This document shows positions 56,381 through 64,000 of a stretch of DNA of 64,000 nt, piece after piece. The stretch is from Planctomycetota bacterium (GTDB taxonomy: Bacteria; Planctomycetota; Planctomycetia; Pirellulales; UBA7805). The notes under the pieces were generated by a model. It saw only the letters and a program-made list of their open reading frames with translations. It made no database searches and was not told where the DNA came from. The stretch is from contig QQVP01000024.1 of NCBI GenBank assembly GCA_003389215.1, positions 1 through 64,000 on the forward strand. The letters are read 5' to 3'. The stretch's first letter is position 1. Each line of letters opens with the position of its first letter. Made by a program: the position numbers and the translations under genes.

Positions 56381-57439
56381 CTACGCTCCAACCTGCAACC
56401 AGCCGACCGTCAGGCTGAAGGCGTTGAGCACCATGTGGAGCGCGATGCACGGCAGCGCTCGATGCGTTCGCTGATAGAGATAACCCAGGACCAACGCCAG
56501 GAAGAAAATCGGAATCGGATCCGGGCCGTTGCCGATGTGGACCGCGGCAAAGATCGCCGAGCTGACACAGATCGGGCCCCAAGCGATCGCCGGGGCGGGC
56601 GAGACGACCGGCATCGGTTCAGCCCCTTCGCCCGCAGGCGCGAAGGTGGCCGGCGGAGCGAAGGGATCGTCGTGCGCGGCCGAAGAGCCACTTGCCCCAC
56701 CCGTGCCGGCAATCGGAAGGTCCGACGAAGGAGGCGAAGCAGACGTCGACCCAGGTAACGGGGGCACTGAAAGACCGCCCTCAGATTCGCCGACGGCGAC
56801 GGCCGTCACCGCCTCTTGTCGCGATCCCATCACGCGTTCGAGCCACCCCTGGAGAATGACGCGAAAGAACAACTCCTCGCCAATCGGAGCGACGACGACG
56901 ATACTCACGATCGCCAGCAGCCAAAATTGTTGATCGGCCTCCGCACTGAGCATCTCGAAGAAGGGATGATCGCCGCTGACCAAGAACGACAGCAGCCACT
57001 TACAAAGGAATAACCACGGTGCCACCACGAGAAATGCAATGCCACCAATGACAAGGTCACGCCCGATCGACGTCCCGGGAAATCCGAAGTCGACCGGACG
57101 CGGTCTTGAGATCAGGATGAAGGCGCCCAACGAGACGGCCGTGGCAATGAACTGGGCGACGAAGGCCTGCCGCATCCACTCGAGATCGCTGACATCCTCG
57201 ATGGGACGATCTTGCGAGAGAATTGCCGCGGCAACGACCGCCACCAGAAACAACGTCGCCATGTAGCAGGCGAAGGCCCCGAGCACGTACCATCCATTCC
57301 AGGGGACCGGCAACCGGCGGGCGTGGGCGAGCAAGGAATTCGACCCGAACGCCCGCAGGACGACCACGATCGTGGCGACCAGCGATGCAATCAGCAGCGC
57401 CGCGAAGATCGCGATCACGATTGGCGGAGTCGCGGTCAT
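56381..57439 (-). CDS. CPBP-family intramembrane glutamic protease
   Basis: 352 residues with about eight TM helices. Catalytic motifs of the CPBP (CAAX protease/bacteriocin-processing, Abi) family: APIGEELFFRVILQGWL (EExxxR), SSAIFAAVH (FxxxH) and ALHMVLNAFS (HxxxN). Between the first two sits a Ser/Pro/Gly/Ala-rich insert of about 80 residues (GGLSVPPLPGSTSASPPSSD), unusual for the family and probably a cytoplasmic loop. Related proteases process prenylated or membrane substrates; the target is unknown. Next to pgsA on the same strand. Confidence 0.88.
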   Translation of the reverse strand: MTATPPIVIAIFAALLIASLVATIVVVLRAFGSNSLLAHARRLPVPWNGWYVLGAFACYMATLFLVAVVAAAILSQDRPIEDVSDLEWMRQAFVAQFIATAVSLGAFILISRPRPVDFGFPGTSIGRDLVIGGIAFLVVAPWLFLCKWLLSFLVSGDHPFFEMLSAEADQQFWLLAIVSIVVVAPIGEELFFRVILQGWLERVMGSRQEAVTAVAVGESEGGLSVPPLPGSTSASPPSSDLPIAGTGGASGSSAAHDDPFAPPATFAPAGEGAEPMPVVSPAPAIAWGPICVSSAIFAAVHIGNGPDPIPIFFLALVLGYLYQRTHRALPCIALHMVLNAFSLTVGWLQVGA

Positions 57440-57478
57440 GTCAGCTACCGGAGCGCTTGTTGGGAATCCCGCGGCGGG

Positions 57479-58093
57479 CTAGTCCTCTGGTGGTGCCGCG
57501 GTACCGATGAGCCGAGCCGCCGCAATGACGTACTCGAGTCCAGAGTAGATCGTAATCGCCACGGCCGCCCAAATCAGCCAGAACGTGGCGTCGCCCAGCC
57601 AGCCGGGGTGCCAGCTCGACTCCGGCGCGGCCGCCAGCGACCAGAGACTGGCGGTCGCGGCAACACACTGCACGACCATCTTGAGTTTTCCCGACATGCT
57701 GGCCGAGAAGTCGGTGCCCCGCTGTTCGATAAACCCGCGCAACGCCGTCACCAGCAACTCCCGGGCGACGACCACCACGGCCATCCAACTCTTGACCTGC
57801 GACGCGGGCTCAGCCACGAGAGAAATGAAGACGCCGCAGATGATCACCTTGTCTACGAACGGATCGAAGATGCGGCCGAGCACCGTCACTTGTTCGTAGC
57901 GGCGGGCCCAGAAGCCGTCGATCCAATCGGTGCTCGCCGCCAAGACGAACAGCACGGTGGCAGCTACGTAATACCGCGGCGCGGCCTGACTCGACGACTG
58001 GGCCAAGGCCATCAGTACGAAGACGGCGATCGCCAGCACCAGGCGGATGGCCGTCAGCGTGTTCGGAACATTGAACGAGTTGCTGTTCGACAA
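57479..58093 (-). CDS. pgsA: CDP-diacylglycerol-glycerol-3-phosphate 3-phosphatidyltransferase
   Basis: 204 residues, TTG start. Integral membrane enzyme of the CDP-alcohol phosphatidyltransferase family. The full motif is readable as DWIDGFWARRYEQVTVLGR followed by IFDPFVDK (DxxDGxxARx8GxxxDxxxD). It makes phosphatidylglycerophosphate, the first step to phosphatidylglycerol. The N-terminal NVPNTLTAIRLVLA matches the usual PNxLTxxR start. Upstream is rimO (54-base gap) and downstream the CPBP protease (39-base gap), suggesting an operon. Confidence 0.95.
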   Translation of the reverse strand: MSNSNSFNVPNTLTAIRLVLAIAVFVLMALAQSSSQAAPRYYVAATVLFVLAASTDWIDGFWARRYEQVTVLGRIFDPFVDKVIICGVFISLVAEPASQVKSWMAVVVVARELLVTALRGFIEQRGTDFSASMSGKLKMVVQCVAATASLWSLAAAPESSWHPGWLGDATFWLIWAAVAITIYSGLEYVIAAARLIGTAAPPED

Positions 58094-58147
58094 GTGCTGC
58101 GCGTCTCAACTGGCGAAGGTGCGAGAGGATCCAATCCGTTGCTCAGC

Positions 58148-59503
58148 TTAATCGCCCACCGCGACCGCCACCAGATCGTAATCGCGCGAGGCAACAATCT
58201 CGGCCGACACGAAGTCACCGGCCGCCAGATTCTCGCCCGTCACGTAGACGAGCGAGTCGACGTCGGGAGCGTCGGCGTAGCTGCGTCCCACCCAGGCATG
58301 ATCCTCCAGCGACGCCGGCACGTCGACGAGCACCTCAAAGCGTCGGCCCACCTGCTCCGCATTCCAGCGGAAGGCGACCTCCTGCTGAGCCTCCATCAGT
58401 TCGCCACGCCGCGCTTCCTTGAGATCTTCCGGCAGCTGGTCGGGCAACTTCGCCGCCGGCGTGTCGGGTTCGTAGGAGTAGGTGAACACCCCCATCCGCT
58501 CGAATCGCTGCTCACGCACAAACTCGACCAATTCCGCATGCTGCTCGTCGGTTTCTCCCGGAAAGCCGCTAATGAAGGTGGTTCGCATCACCAGTTGGTC
58601 GATCGCGGAGCGCAGCTTGTCGATCAGGACTTCCGTTTCCCCGCGGGTTACCCGCCGTTGCATCCGCCGCAGCATCGTGTCATTGATGTGCTGCAAGGGC
58701 ATGTCCAGGTACGGCACGATCTTGTCGCTGGCGGCGATTGTCTCGATGAGTCGGTCATCGAAGTACATTGGGTAAAGGTACATCAGGCGAATCCACGCGA
58801 TGCCCTCCACTTCGTCGAGGGCCCCGAGCAGTTCCGTCAGCCGCGATTCACCGTAAATGTCGCGTCCGTAATAGGTCGTATCCTGGGCGACGAGAATGAG
58901 CTCCCTCACCCCGTCGGCGGCCAGCTGCCGTGCCTCGTCGATGACCTCTTCGATTGGCTTGGTAGCATGCCGGCCGCGCATCTTCGGGATCGCACAGAAG
59001 GTGCAAAGACGATCGCAGCCCTCCGAAATCTTCAGATAGGCAAAGTGCCGTGGCGTGATCCGCAGTCGATCGCGATCGTCGAGCGGACGCACCGGCGCCG
59101 GTCGAAACACGCTGCGCTGTTCGTCGAGATGGCCGATCAAGCGGTCGGCGGCCCGGGTCACCTCGTCACGGCTGAAGACGCCGACGACCTGGTCGATGTC
59201 GGGGCAGGTCTCGAGCAAGCGTTCCTTCTCACGCTCCGCAAGACAGCCCGAGACGATCACCCCCCGCAGCCGCCCTGCCCGCTTCAACTCGAGCATCTCG
59301 CCGACGGCGCCGTACGACTCGTCGCGAGCCTGCTCAATGAAGCCGCAGGTGTTCACCACCGCGAAGTCCGCGCCGTCCGGCTGGTCGACCAACTCGTAAC
59401 CGTCGACCTGCAACAGCCCCAGCATCCGCTCGCTATCGACCAGGTTCTTGGGACAGCCGAGGCTGATGAACGAATAGGTACCCTTGACGTCCGAATTTGA
59501 CAC
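58148..59503 (-). CDS. rimO: Ribosomal protein uS12 methylthiotransferase RimO
   Basis: 451 residues, GTG start. N-terminal MTTase domain (FISLGCPKNLVDSERML, VVNTCGFIEQARDES, GVIVSGCLAERE) with the auxiliary cluster Cys residues, radical-SAM core with CxxxCxxC in SEGCDRLCTFCAIPKMRG, and C-terminal TRAM region. Adds a methylthio group to Asp of ribosomal protein S12. LGCPKN distinguishes RimO from MiaB. First gene of the probable rimO-pgsA-CPBP operon. Confidence 0.96.
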   Translation of the reverse strand: MSNSDVKGTYSFISLGCPKNLVDSERMLGLLQVDGYELVDQPDGADFAVVNTCGFIEQARDESYGAVGEMLELKRAGRLRGVIVSGCLAEREKERLLETCPDIDQVVGVFSRDEVTRAADRLIGHLDEQRSVFRPAPVRPLDDRDRLRITPRHFAYLKISEGCDRLCTFCAIPKMRGRHATKPIEEVIDEARQLAADGVRELILVAQDTTYYGRDIYGESRLTELLGALDEVEGIAWIRLMYLYPMYFDDRLIETIAASDKIVPYLDMPLQHINDTMLRRMQRRVTRGETEVLIDKLRSAIDQLVMRTTFISGFPGETDEQHAELVEFVREQRFERMGVFTYSYEPDTPAAKLPDQLPEDLKEARRGELMEAQQEVAFRWNAEQVGRRFEVLVDVPASLEDHAWVGRSYADAPDVDSLVYVTGENLAAGDFVSAEIVASRDYDLVAVAVGD

Positions 59504-59638
59504 GTTGCTACCGACGACGAGTTTGTCCTACCGGGAAAATCCACGAGAGAATCCGCAGAAAGCCCGTCCCGCGCTCAGCGGTGCAACGGGCGGACGGTTC
59601 ATCGTAGTGAAAAACTGATCGACATACGAGTCCGGCAC

Positions 59639-59666
59639 TTGCAACGCCCCAGCAAGCCATTAATAT
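59639..59666 (+). promoter_or_regulatory. Candidate promoter for the ImmA-like gene
   Basis: TTGCAA (59639-59644), 16-nt spacer, TAATAT (59661-59666), in the only strongly AT-rich stretch nearby. The start codon is about 105 bases downstream. Confidence 0.4.
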
Positions 59667-59771
59667 ATACATTTGTTCACATATCCGCTTCGCTCATCCA
59701 AACCAGCCGAGCGTGTGGCCGGCTTCGATATGGCCGTCCCGATGCCTCTACATCGTGAGGGCGATCCTTCC

Positions 59772-60536
59772 ATGACAAACTCTTGGAACCTTTCCGGCAA
59801 CGCCACAACGGAGCGCGTCGGCCACGCCATCGATGTAGTCGTTGAAGAGCTTCTCATCACGGCGGGAATCGAAGAGCCGCCCGTCGATACAATTGAACTC
59901 GCCCGCCGGCTCGATCTCGATGTGGCCTGGGACCGCTCGATGCCGACGCGGGCTCGCATGGTACGGTCGGCCCGAGGAGCCGCATCTGGGCGGACATCGA
60001 TCCTCCTGAGGCCGGAACCACGCCATGAACGTCGACAGTGGGCGGTGGCTCACGAAATCGGTGAGAGCGAAGCACATCGCATCTTCGCCCGCCTTGACTT
60101 GTGTCCGAACGACGTCGCCGAGCAGGTTCGCGAACAGGTGGCGAACCTCTTCGCCAACCGTTTGCTGCTGCCGAGCCGCTGGTTCCTCACGACGGACAGC
60201 TCGGGCGACTGGGACCTCTTCCAGCTCAAAGATCGCTTCAGCACCGCCAGCCACGAGGTGATTGCCCGCAGGAGTCTGGACTTTGGTCATCATTCGATCG
60301 TGACGATCTTCGATCAGGGGAAGATCACCTTTCGCGGGGCAAGTTTCGCGAGCTCGCCGCCGGGTCCGACGATGCTGGAGAGACGCTGCCAGAAAACTGT
60401 ACACGAGCTTGGCGAGCGACATCGTGAGACCGACGAGCAGGTATCGGTCACCGGCTGGCCGATCTGCGAACCGGGCTGGCACCGTGAAATTCTGCGGCTA
60501 ACAGCCCATGACGACGGGTTCGGCCCCGCGGGATGA
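59772..60536 (+). CDS. ImmA/IrrE-type metallopeptidase-like protein with HEIGE in place of HEIGH
   Basis: 254 residues from the ATG at 59772 (GAGGG upstream). The central segment RQWAVAHEIGESEAHRIFAR aligns with the zinc helix of ImmA/IrrE proteins (HExxH) but has Glu at the second His position. REQVANLFANRLLLPSRWF is the usual continuation of ImmA-like domains (NxFAxxLLmP). ImmA cleaves phage-type repressors. With the altered site the metal may be bound differently or lost. No HTH repressor or antitoxin gene is adjacent, unlike mobile-element ImmA pairs. Confidence 0.75.
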   Translation: MTNSWNLSGNATTERVGHAIDVVVEELLITAGIEEPPVDTIELARRLDLDVAWDRSMPTRARMVRSARGAASGRTSILLRPEPRHERRQWAVAHEIGESEAHRIFARLDLCPNDVAEQVREQVANLFANRLLLPSRWFLTTDSSGDWDLFQLKDRFSTASHEVIARRSLDFGHHSIVTIFDQGKITFRGASFASSPPGPTMLERRCQKTVHELGERHRETDEQVSVTGWPICEPGWHREILRLTAHDDGFGPAG

Positions 60537-60583
60537 TCCGCCACTTGGCGAGTCGAAACCGGGCACCGATCAGCAGGCACCGA

Positions 60584-61423
60584 TCAGATCGGCGACGTCG
60601 ACGCTGCTTCCGCGTGCGCTGCGTCTCTGCCGCCGATGGCCGCGTCGAGGCAGCCGAAGAAGTCCTCCAAGCGCAGCGGTTGGGCAAGGACCGCCGTCGC
60701 GCCCTGCCGCTTCGCCATCGCCACATCCTCGGGGCGGGGAAAGTCGAGCAGCACCACAACCGGTCGTTGGGAATACTGCTCGCGCAATTTCGCGACTCGA
60801 TCGAGTTCGCCGACGCTGCCGTCCCAAACGACGACATCCGGTGCCATCGCCGTGCGGACTTCGCGGTCGCCCATCGCAATGGCGGCGTATCCCCGCGCTG
60901 CGCAGGCCTGGACGAGATAGTCGGCCGTATCGGCGGAGTTGCTAACGACCGCGACAAGTCCGCTGCGAGTCGACCACGTCGCGTCGGCCGCCTGCAAAGA
61001 TCGTTCTTCGTCGCCAGCCGAATCGGGCAGCCCCCACCATCGCAACTCGCCGTGCGCAGGTCCACCAAGCTCGTCGCGCCAGCGGGCCAGCCATTGATGC
61101 CAATACGTGCGCAACATGCCGGGCCAGGGTCGGCCAGTGCGACGTTCTCCCTCACACCAGGTCCCCAATAGTCCGACGAATCGGGCCAGCGGCGCAGCGC
61201 AGCGAAGTCGTTCGAGCAGCGTTTCGGACAGGCAACCGGGGCGATTCTGCACCAGCACGATCACGTCCGCGGGCACCTCGGCCGCTTCGATCACCTCGAT
61301 TGCGGTCGAGACGTCCGGCACCTCCACCAGCGCGGTCTCCGCCCGCAGGAACTCTGCAATCTCGGCATACTCGCGGAGCGAAGCGTCACCGATGAGCATC
61401 GTGTAAAGAGCTGCTTCGTGCAT
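60584..61423 (-). CDS. Protein with two receiver-like domains, degenerate
   Basis: 279 residues from the ATG at 61423 (AAGGAG about 10 nt upstream). The N-terminal half (ALYTMLIGDASLREYAEIAE... ADVIVLVQNRPGCLSETLLE) and C-terminal half (GLVAVVSNSADTADYLVQAC... PDVVVWDGSVGELDRVAKLR, QGATAVLAQPLRLEDFF) each follow the alternating beta/alpha plan of response-regulator receivers. The second keeps an Asp after VVVW and has QP where KP is expected; the first has no clear acceptor. Phosphotransfer is doubtful. Possibly a scaffold. It lies 58 bases from the HTH-PTS gene and probably shares its operon. Confidence 0.6.
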   Translation of the reverse strand: MHEAALYTMLIGDASLREYAEIAEFLRAETALVEVPDVSTAIEVIEAAEVPADVIVLVQNRPGCLSETLLERLRCAAPLARFVGLLGTWCEGERRTGRPWPGMLRTYWHQWLARWRDELGGPAHGELRWWGLPDSAGDEERSLQAADATWSTRSGLVAVVSNSADTADYLVQACAARGYAAIAMGDREVRTAMAPDVVVWDGSVGELDRVAKLREQYSQRPVVVLLDFPRPEDVAMAKRQGATAVLAQPLRLEDFFGCLDAAIGGRDAAHAEAASTSPI

Positions 61424-61480
61424 CAATGCGTCGCTCCTTCGGACACAGGCAGGAACGGTTCCTGGAATTTCTTGGTCCTT

Positions 61481-62191
61481 CTACGCGTCGAGTTGTGCCT
61501 CGCTCTGAACAATCAACGCCCGCGTCGCGACGGCATCGGGGGCTTCGCGCAGAGCTGGCAAGAACTCGGGGTCGCCGATCAGGCGGCTCAGACGGGCCAG
61601 TGTCCGCAGGTGCTGGGTGTCGTCGGTCGAACAAAGCAGAAAGAAGATATCGGTGAGCGAATCGCGACCGCTGGCGAACGGTATTTGCTGAACGGTGCGT
61701 CCGTAAGCTAAGAATGGTCCTCCCAGAATTCCACTGAGCGGCCGGCGCGGGTGCAGCAGCGCGACGCCTCCAGGCATCGCGGTTGGATGCATCTTCTCGC
61801 GCGAGCGGACCGCGTCGATCATCTTCGCTGGGTCCCAGAGCAAGCCCGTCGCCGCGGCCAGGTCGACCATCGCGGTGATCACGCGGTCCTTGGTCTTCGC
61901 CGCCAGCGGCACAGCCATCGCCTCCGGTGGGAGCAAACCCACCACCGTCTCGGTCGGTTCTTCCACGTCCCGACCCTGCTGCAAGACGCCTTCGACTTCG
62001 ACGAGCTCCGAGTCGGAAAGCGAGCCCATCCGCTCCTCCATCCAATGGTGAATCTCGGCTCGCGAGAAACGCCACTCGCCACCTACCCGACGAGCGGGCA
62101 ATTCGTCGCGCTCGGCAAGCTTGACCACCTGCTGTGGCGAAAGCCGCAGGTACTTTGCTAGCTCTGCTATATCGAAGTCGGCATCACCCAT
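61481..62191 (-). CDS. HTH (excisionase-type) plus PTS EIIA-like (PtsN) regulator
   Basis: 236 residues from the ATG at 62191; the longer ORF has an unrelated leader. Residues 1-60 (DIAELAKYLRLSPQQVVKLA ... RVGGEWRFSRAEIHHWMEER) are an excisionase/MerR-type helix-turn-helix. Residues 85-230 resemble the EIIA domain of fructose/nitrogen PTS proteins (PtsN): MHPTAMPGGVALLHPRRPLS with the phospho-acceptor His expected in ALLHPR, and IFFLLCSTDDTQHLRTLARL as the FxLxxP..HLxxLxxL region. A DNA-binding domain fused to EIIA suggests control of transcription by PTS phosphorylation or nitrogen status. No EI or HPr gene is nearby. Confidence 0.82.
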   Translation of the reverse strand: MGDADFDIAELAKYLRLSPQQVVKLAERDELPARRVGGEWRFSRAEIHHWMEERMGSLSDSELVEVEGVLQQGRDVEEPTETVVGLLPPEAMAVPLAAKTKDRVITAMVDLAAATGLLWDPAKMIDAVRSREKMHPTAMPGGVALLHPRRPLSGILGGPFLAYGRTVQQIPFASGRDSLTDIFFLLCSTDDTQHLRTLARLSRLIGDPEFLPALREAPDAVATRALIVQSEAQLDA

Positions 62192-62516
62192 GCGTGGATC
62201 ATTTCTGAATCGCCGCCGCCTGTCCAGGTCATGCGATTGATGGGCTGAACTCCTCGGTGTCGCCAAACCGCTTTCCCAGGCGGGAGAATCGCCAGCGGAG
62301 CCCCCGAGCGAGGTCCGGCAGGCACCGCGGTCGGGGCCGCGTGACGACGGCCCGGCCGGCCATCGTGGTGGATCGCCTGCACCGTCGCAAAAACCATCTT
62401 GACGCGATGGTCGAATTCCACCACGATGCCGCCCAAATTCGTGTCTCGCCCCCCGACTCTCTAGCATGGATGCTAGCAGAAGCGAGACCAGCGATACGGC
62501 AGGGAGGCCGACGCAG
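62192..62516. other. Divergent intergenic region with inverted repeat
   Basis: About 325 bases between the HTH-EIIA gene and murE. CTAGCAT-GG-ATGCTAG at 62461-62476 is a perfect inverted repeat about 40 bases before the murE start, a possible operator. No gene seen. Confidence 0.5.
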
Positions 62517-64000
62517 ATGATCGATTCATCGCATAGAACCCGCGGCATCGATCTCGTTCGATTGTTGCGTGAGGTGCGCCTGTTCGGCGCCAACGAGCTA
62601 CAAGTCTCTTCTTGTTGCAGCGACTCGCGCGTTTGTCGACCGGGCGATCTCTATGTGGCACTCGTCGGCACCCAGCACGATGGCCACGAGCACGTGTACG
62701 AAGCCATCGATCGCGGCGCGAGCGCCGTCGTCGCCGAGCGATACCTGCCCATCAGTGTTCCCCAGGCCGTCGTTCCCGACAGCCGCATCGCCTACGGCCG
62801 GCTCTGCCAGGCCCTGGTCGGCAACCCCAGCCGACGTCTGCGCGTCGTGGGGGTAACCGGCACCAACGGCAAGACCACGACGAGTTGCTTACTGACCTCC
62901 GTGCTGGAACGGGCCGGGCGTCCAACAAGCGTCATGGGCACGTTTGGCTACTTCGACGGCGAGCGTACGGCGCCGCCGACACTGACCACACCCGCCGCGC
63001 CGACGTTGGCCGACACACTTGCCCGCAGTCTCGCCAACGGATGCCAACATGCGGTGTTGGAGATTTCCAGCCACGCGCTCGCCCAACACCGCACGGCCGG
63101 CATCGAGCTGGACGTCGCCTGTGTGACCGGAGTCGAACGGGATCACCTCGACTTTCACAACACGCTGGAGAACTACCACGCCGCGAAGGCTCGCATCTTC
63201 GACCACTTGGGAGGTGACGGTTTCGCGGTCCTGAACGTCGACAACGCGGTCTGCCGCAGCTTCTTGGAATCTCTGAATTGCCCGGTTCTAACCGTCGCGC
63301 TGCATCGTCCTGCTGAACTGACGGCGACCGTGATCGAGCGACTGCCCAGCGAACAGACCTTCCTGCTTACCGCCGGCACCGATACCGTCCCGGTTCGCAC
63401 GCACATCATCGGCGACCACCACGTGTACAACTGTCTGACCGCCGCGGCGGTCGGACTTGGCTACGGAATCGACCTCCCGACCATCGTCGCCGGACTGGAG
63501 GGCATTCGAGAAGTCCCCGGCCGGCTTCAACGGATCGAATGCGGACAGCCATTTGGCGTGTTCGTCGACTATGCCCACACACCCGACGCCCTCCGGACGA
63601 CCTTGGCGACCTTGCGCGAAGTCACCGCCGGGAGACTGATCTGCGTCTTCGGTGCCGGCGGCCAGCGTGACCGCGAGAAGCGCCCGCTGATGGGTCGCGC
63701 GGTGGAACAGGGTGCCGACGTGGCGATCATCACCGATGACAACCCCCGGGGCGAAGATCCCGAGCGGATCGCCCGCGACCTACTCGAGGGCTTCGAGGGC
63801 TTCCATGGCGTCGAAGTCGAGCGCGACCGTGCCCGGGCCATCGAGCAAGCACTTTCGATGGCCGCGCCCGGCGATTCCGTCGTGATTGCCGGCAAGGGTC
63901 ACGAACGTTATCAGATCGTCGGCCAGCAGCGTTTCCATTTCGACGACTGCGAAGTCGTCCGCAAGTGGCTCCGCCGATCCCTGCCGTTTTCGCTTCCCTC
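62517..64000 (+). CDS. murE: UDP-N-acetylmuramyl-tripeptide synthetase MurE, C-terminus cut by window edge
   Basis: Open from the ATG at 62517 (AGGGAGG 9 nt upstream) to the right edge, 494 codons, so only the last residues are missing. MurE adds the third residue to UDP-MurNAc-L-Ala-D-Glu in peptidoglycan synthesis. Motifs: SCCSDSRVCRPGDLYVALVG (N-terminal uridine-binding domain), ATP loop GVTGTNGKTTTSCLL, EISSHAL, FVDYAHTPDALRTTL, and ITDDNPRGEDPERIARDL, where DNPR marks enzymes that add meso-diaminopimelate. It ends in GKGHERYQI. A meso-DAP wall is therefore expected, consistent with peptidoglycan in Planctomycetes. Confidence 0.96.
   Translation, partial: MIDSSHRTRGIDLVRLLREVRLFGANELQVSSCCSDSRVCRPGDLYVALVGTQHDGHEHVYEAIDRGASAVVAERYLPISVPQAVVPDSRIAYGRLCQALVGNPSRRLRVVGVTGTNGKTTTSCLLTSVLERAGRPTSVMGTFGYFDGERTAPPTLTTPAAPTLADTLARSLANGCQHAVLEISSHALAQHRTAGIELDVACVTGVERDHLDFHNTLENYHAAKARIFDHLGGDGFAVLNVDNAVCRSFLESLNCPVLTVALHRPAELTATVIERLPSEQTFLLTAGTDTVPVRTHIIGDHHVYNCLTAAAVGLGYGIDLPTIVAGLEGIREVPGRLQRIECGQPFGVFVDYAHTPDALRTTLATLREVTAGRLICVFGAGGQRDREKRPLMGRAVEQGADVAIITDDNPRGEDPERIARDLLEGFEGFHGVEVERDRARAIEQALSMAAPGDSVVIAGKGHERYQIVGQQRFHFDDCEVVRKWLRRSLPFSLP

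Overview
The window is a high-GC bacterial chromosome segment. Gene content points to the Planctomycetota, most likely a Pirellulales-like lineage: PEP-CTERM proteins, a very large secreted protein with an N-terminal LEARTLLSA motif, CRTAC/ASPIC-UnbV lipoproteins, Gfo/Idh/MocA oxidoreductases, TonB-like proteins fused to terpene-cyclase-like toroids, and frequent GTG/TTG starts. Housekeeping genes present are smc, moaC, a polyprenyl diphosphate synthase, ispG, trmL, rimO, pgsA, murE (open at the right edge), tRNA-Val(CAC) and initiator tRNA-Met.

Layout. 1-5.1 kb: secretin N-terminal part (runs off the left edge), a small lipoprotein, a short-chain dehydrogenase and a FlgI-like lipoprotein with HEAT-like repeats. 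5.2-8.9 kb: smc. 9.7-16.6 kb: an HTH-receiver regulator, moaC, polyprenyl synthase, an oxidoreductase and several small planctomycete-type proteins. 16.9-24.0 kb: an envelope energy-transduction cluster (TPR protein, ExbB, ExbD, TonB-like toroid protein) followed by two TatA-type genes. 24.1-27.3 kb: a small decayed island in tRNA-Val, bounded by an exact 30-bp repeat, with a frameshifted, truncated integrase, a PEP-CTERM gene interrupted by a TAG, and a membrane protein. 27.6-28.2 kb: cheY and a half-length cheX remnant. 30.3-37.9 kb: two tandem CRTAC-type lipoprotein genes. 38.1-44.2 kb: an alpha/beta hydrolase and a 1472-residue secreted protein with a 1485-bp tandem duplication. 44.3-64 kb: tRNA-fMet, a second TonB-like toroid protein, trmL, a C69 peptidase, a GH88-like enzyme, ispG, a zinc peptidase, GNAT, Rieske, acyltransferase, oxidoreductase, CPBP protease, pgsA, rimO, an ImmA-like protein, two regulators and murE.

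Main discovery candidate. Each of the tandem CRTAC genes appears as two ORFs in the same frame, separated by one TGA at the equivalent position. Coding continues through the TGA (GDL-[TGA]-SFFWRHVVSRT in both) with only silent differences just after it. Immediately downstream both copies can fold a hairpin with an apical GTG loop starting 18 nt after the TGA, and the one stem difference keeps pairing (G.U to A-U). This is the geometry of a bacterial SECIS element, so I read both as selenoproteins (Sec665 and Sec718). Each also contains a TlpA/thioredoxin-like CxxC domain and C-terminal TPRs. The selenocysteine machinery is not in this window, so the claim needs a genome-level check.
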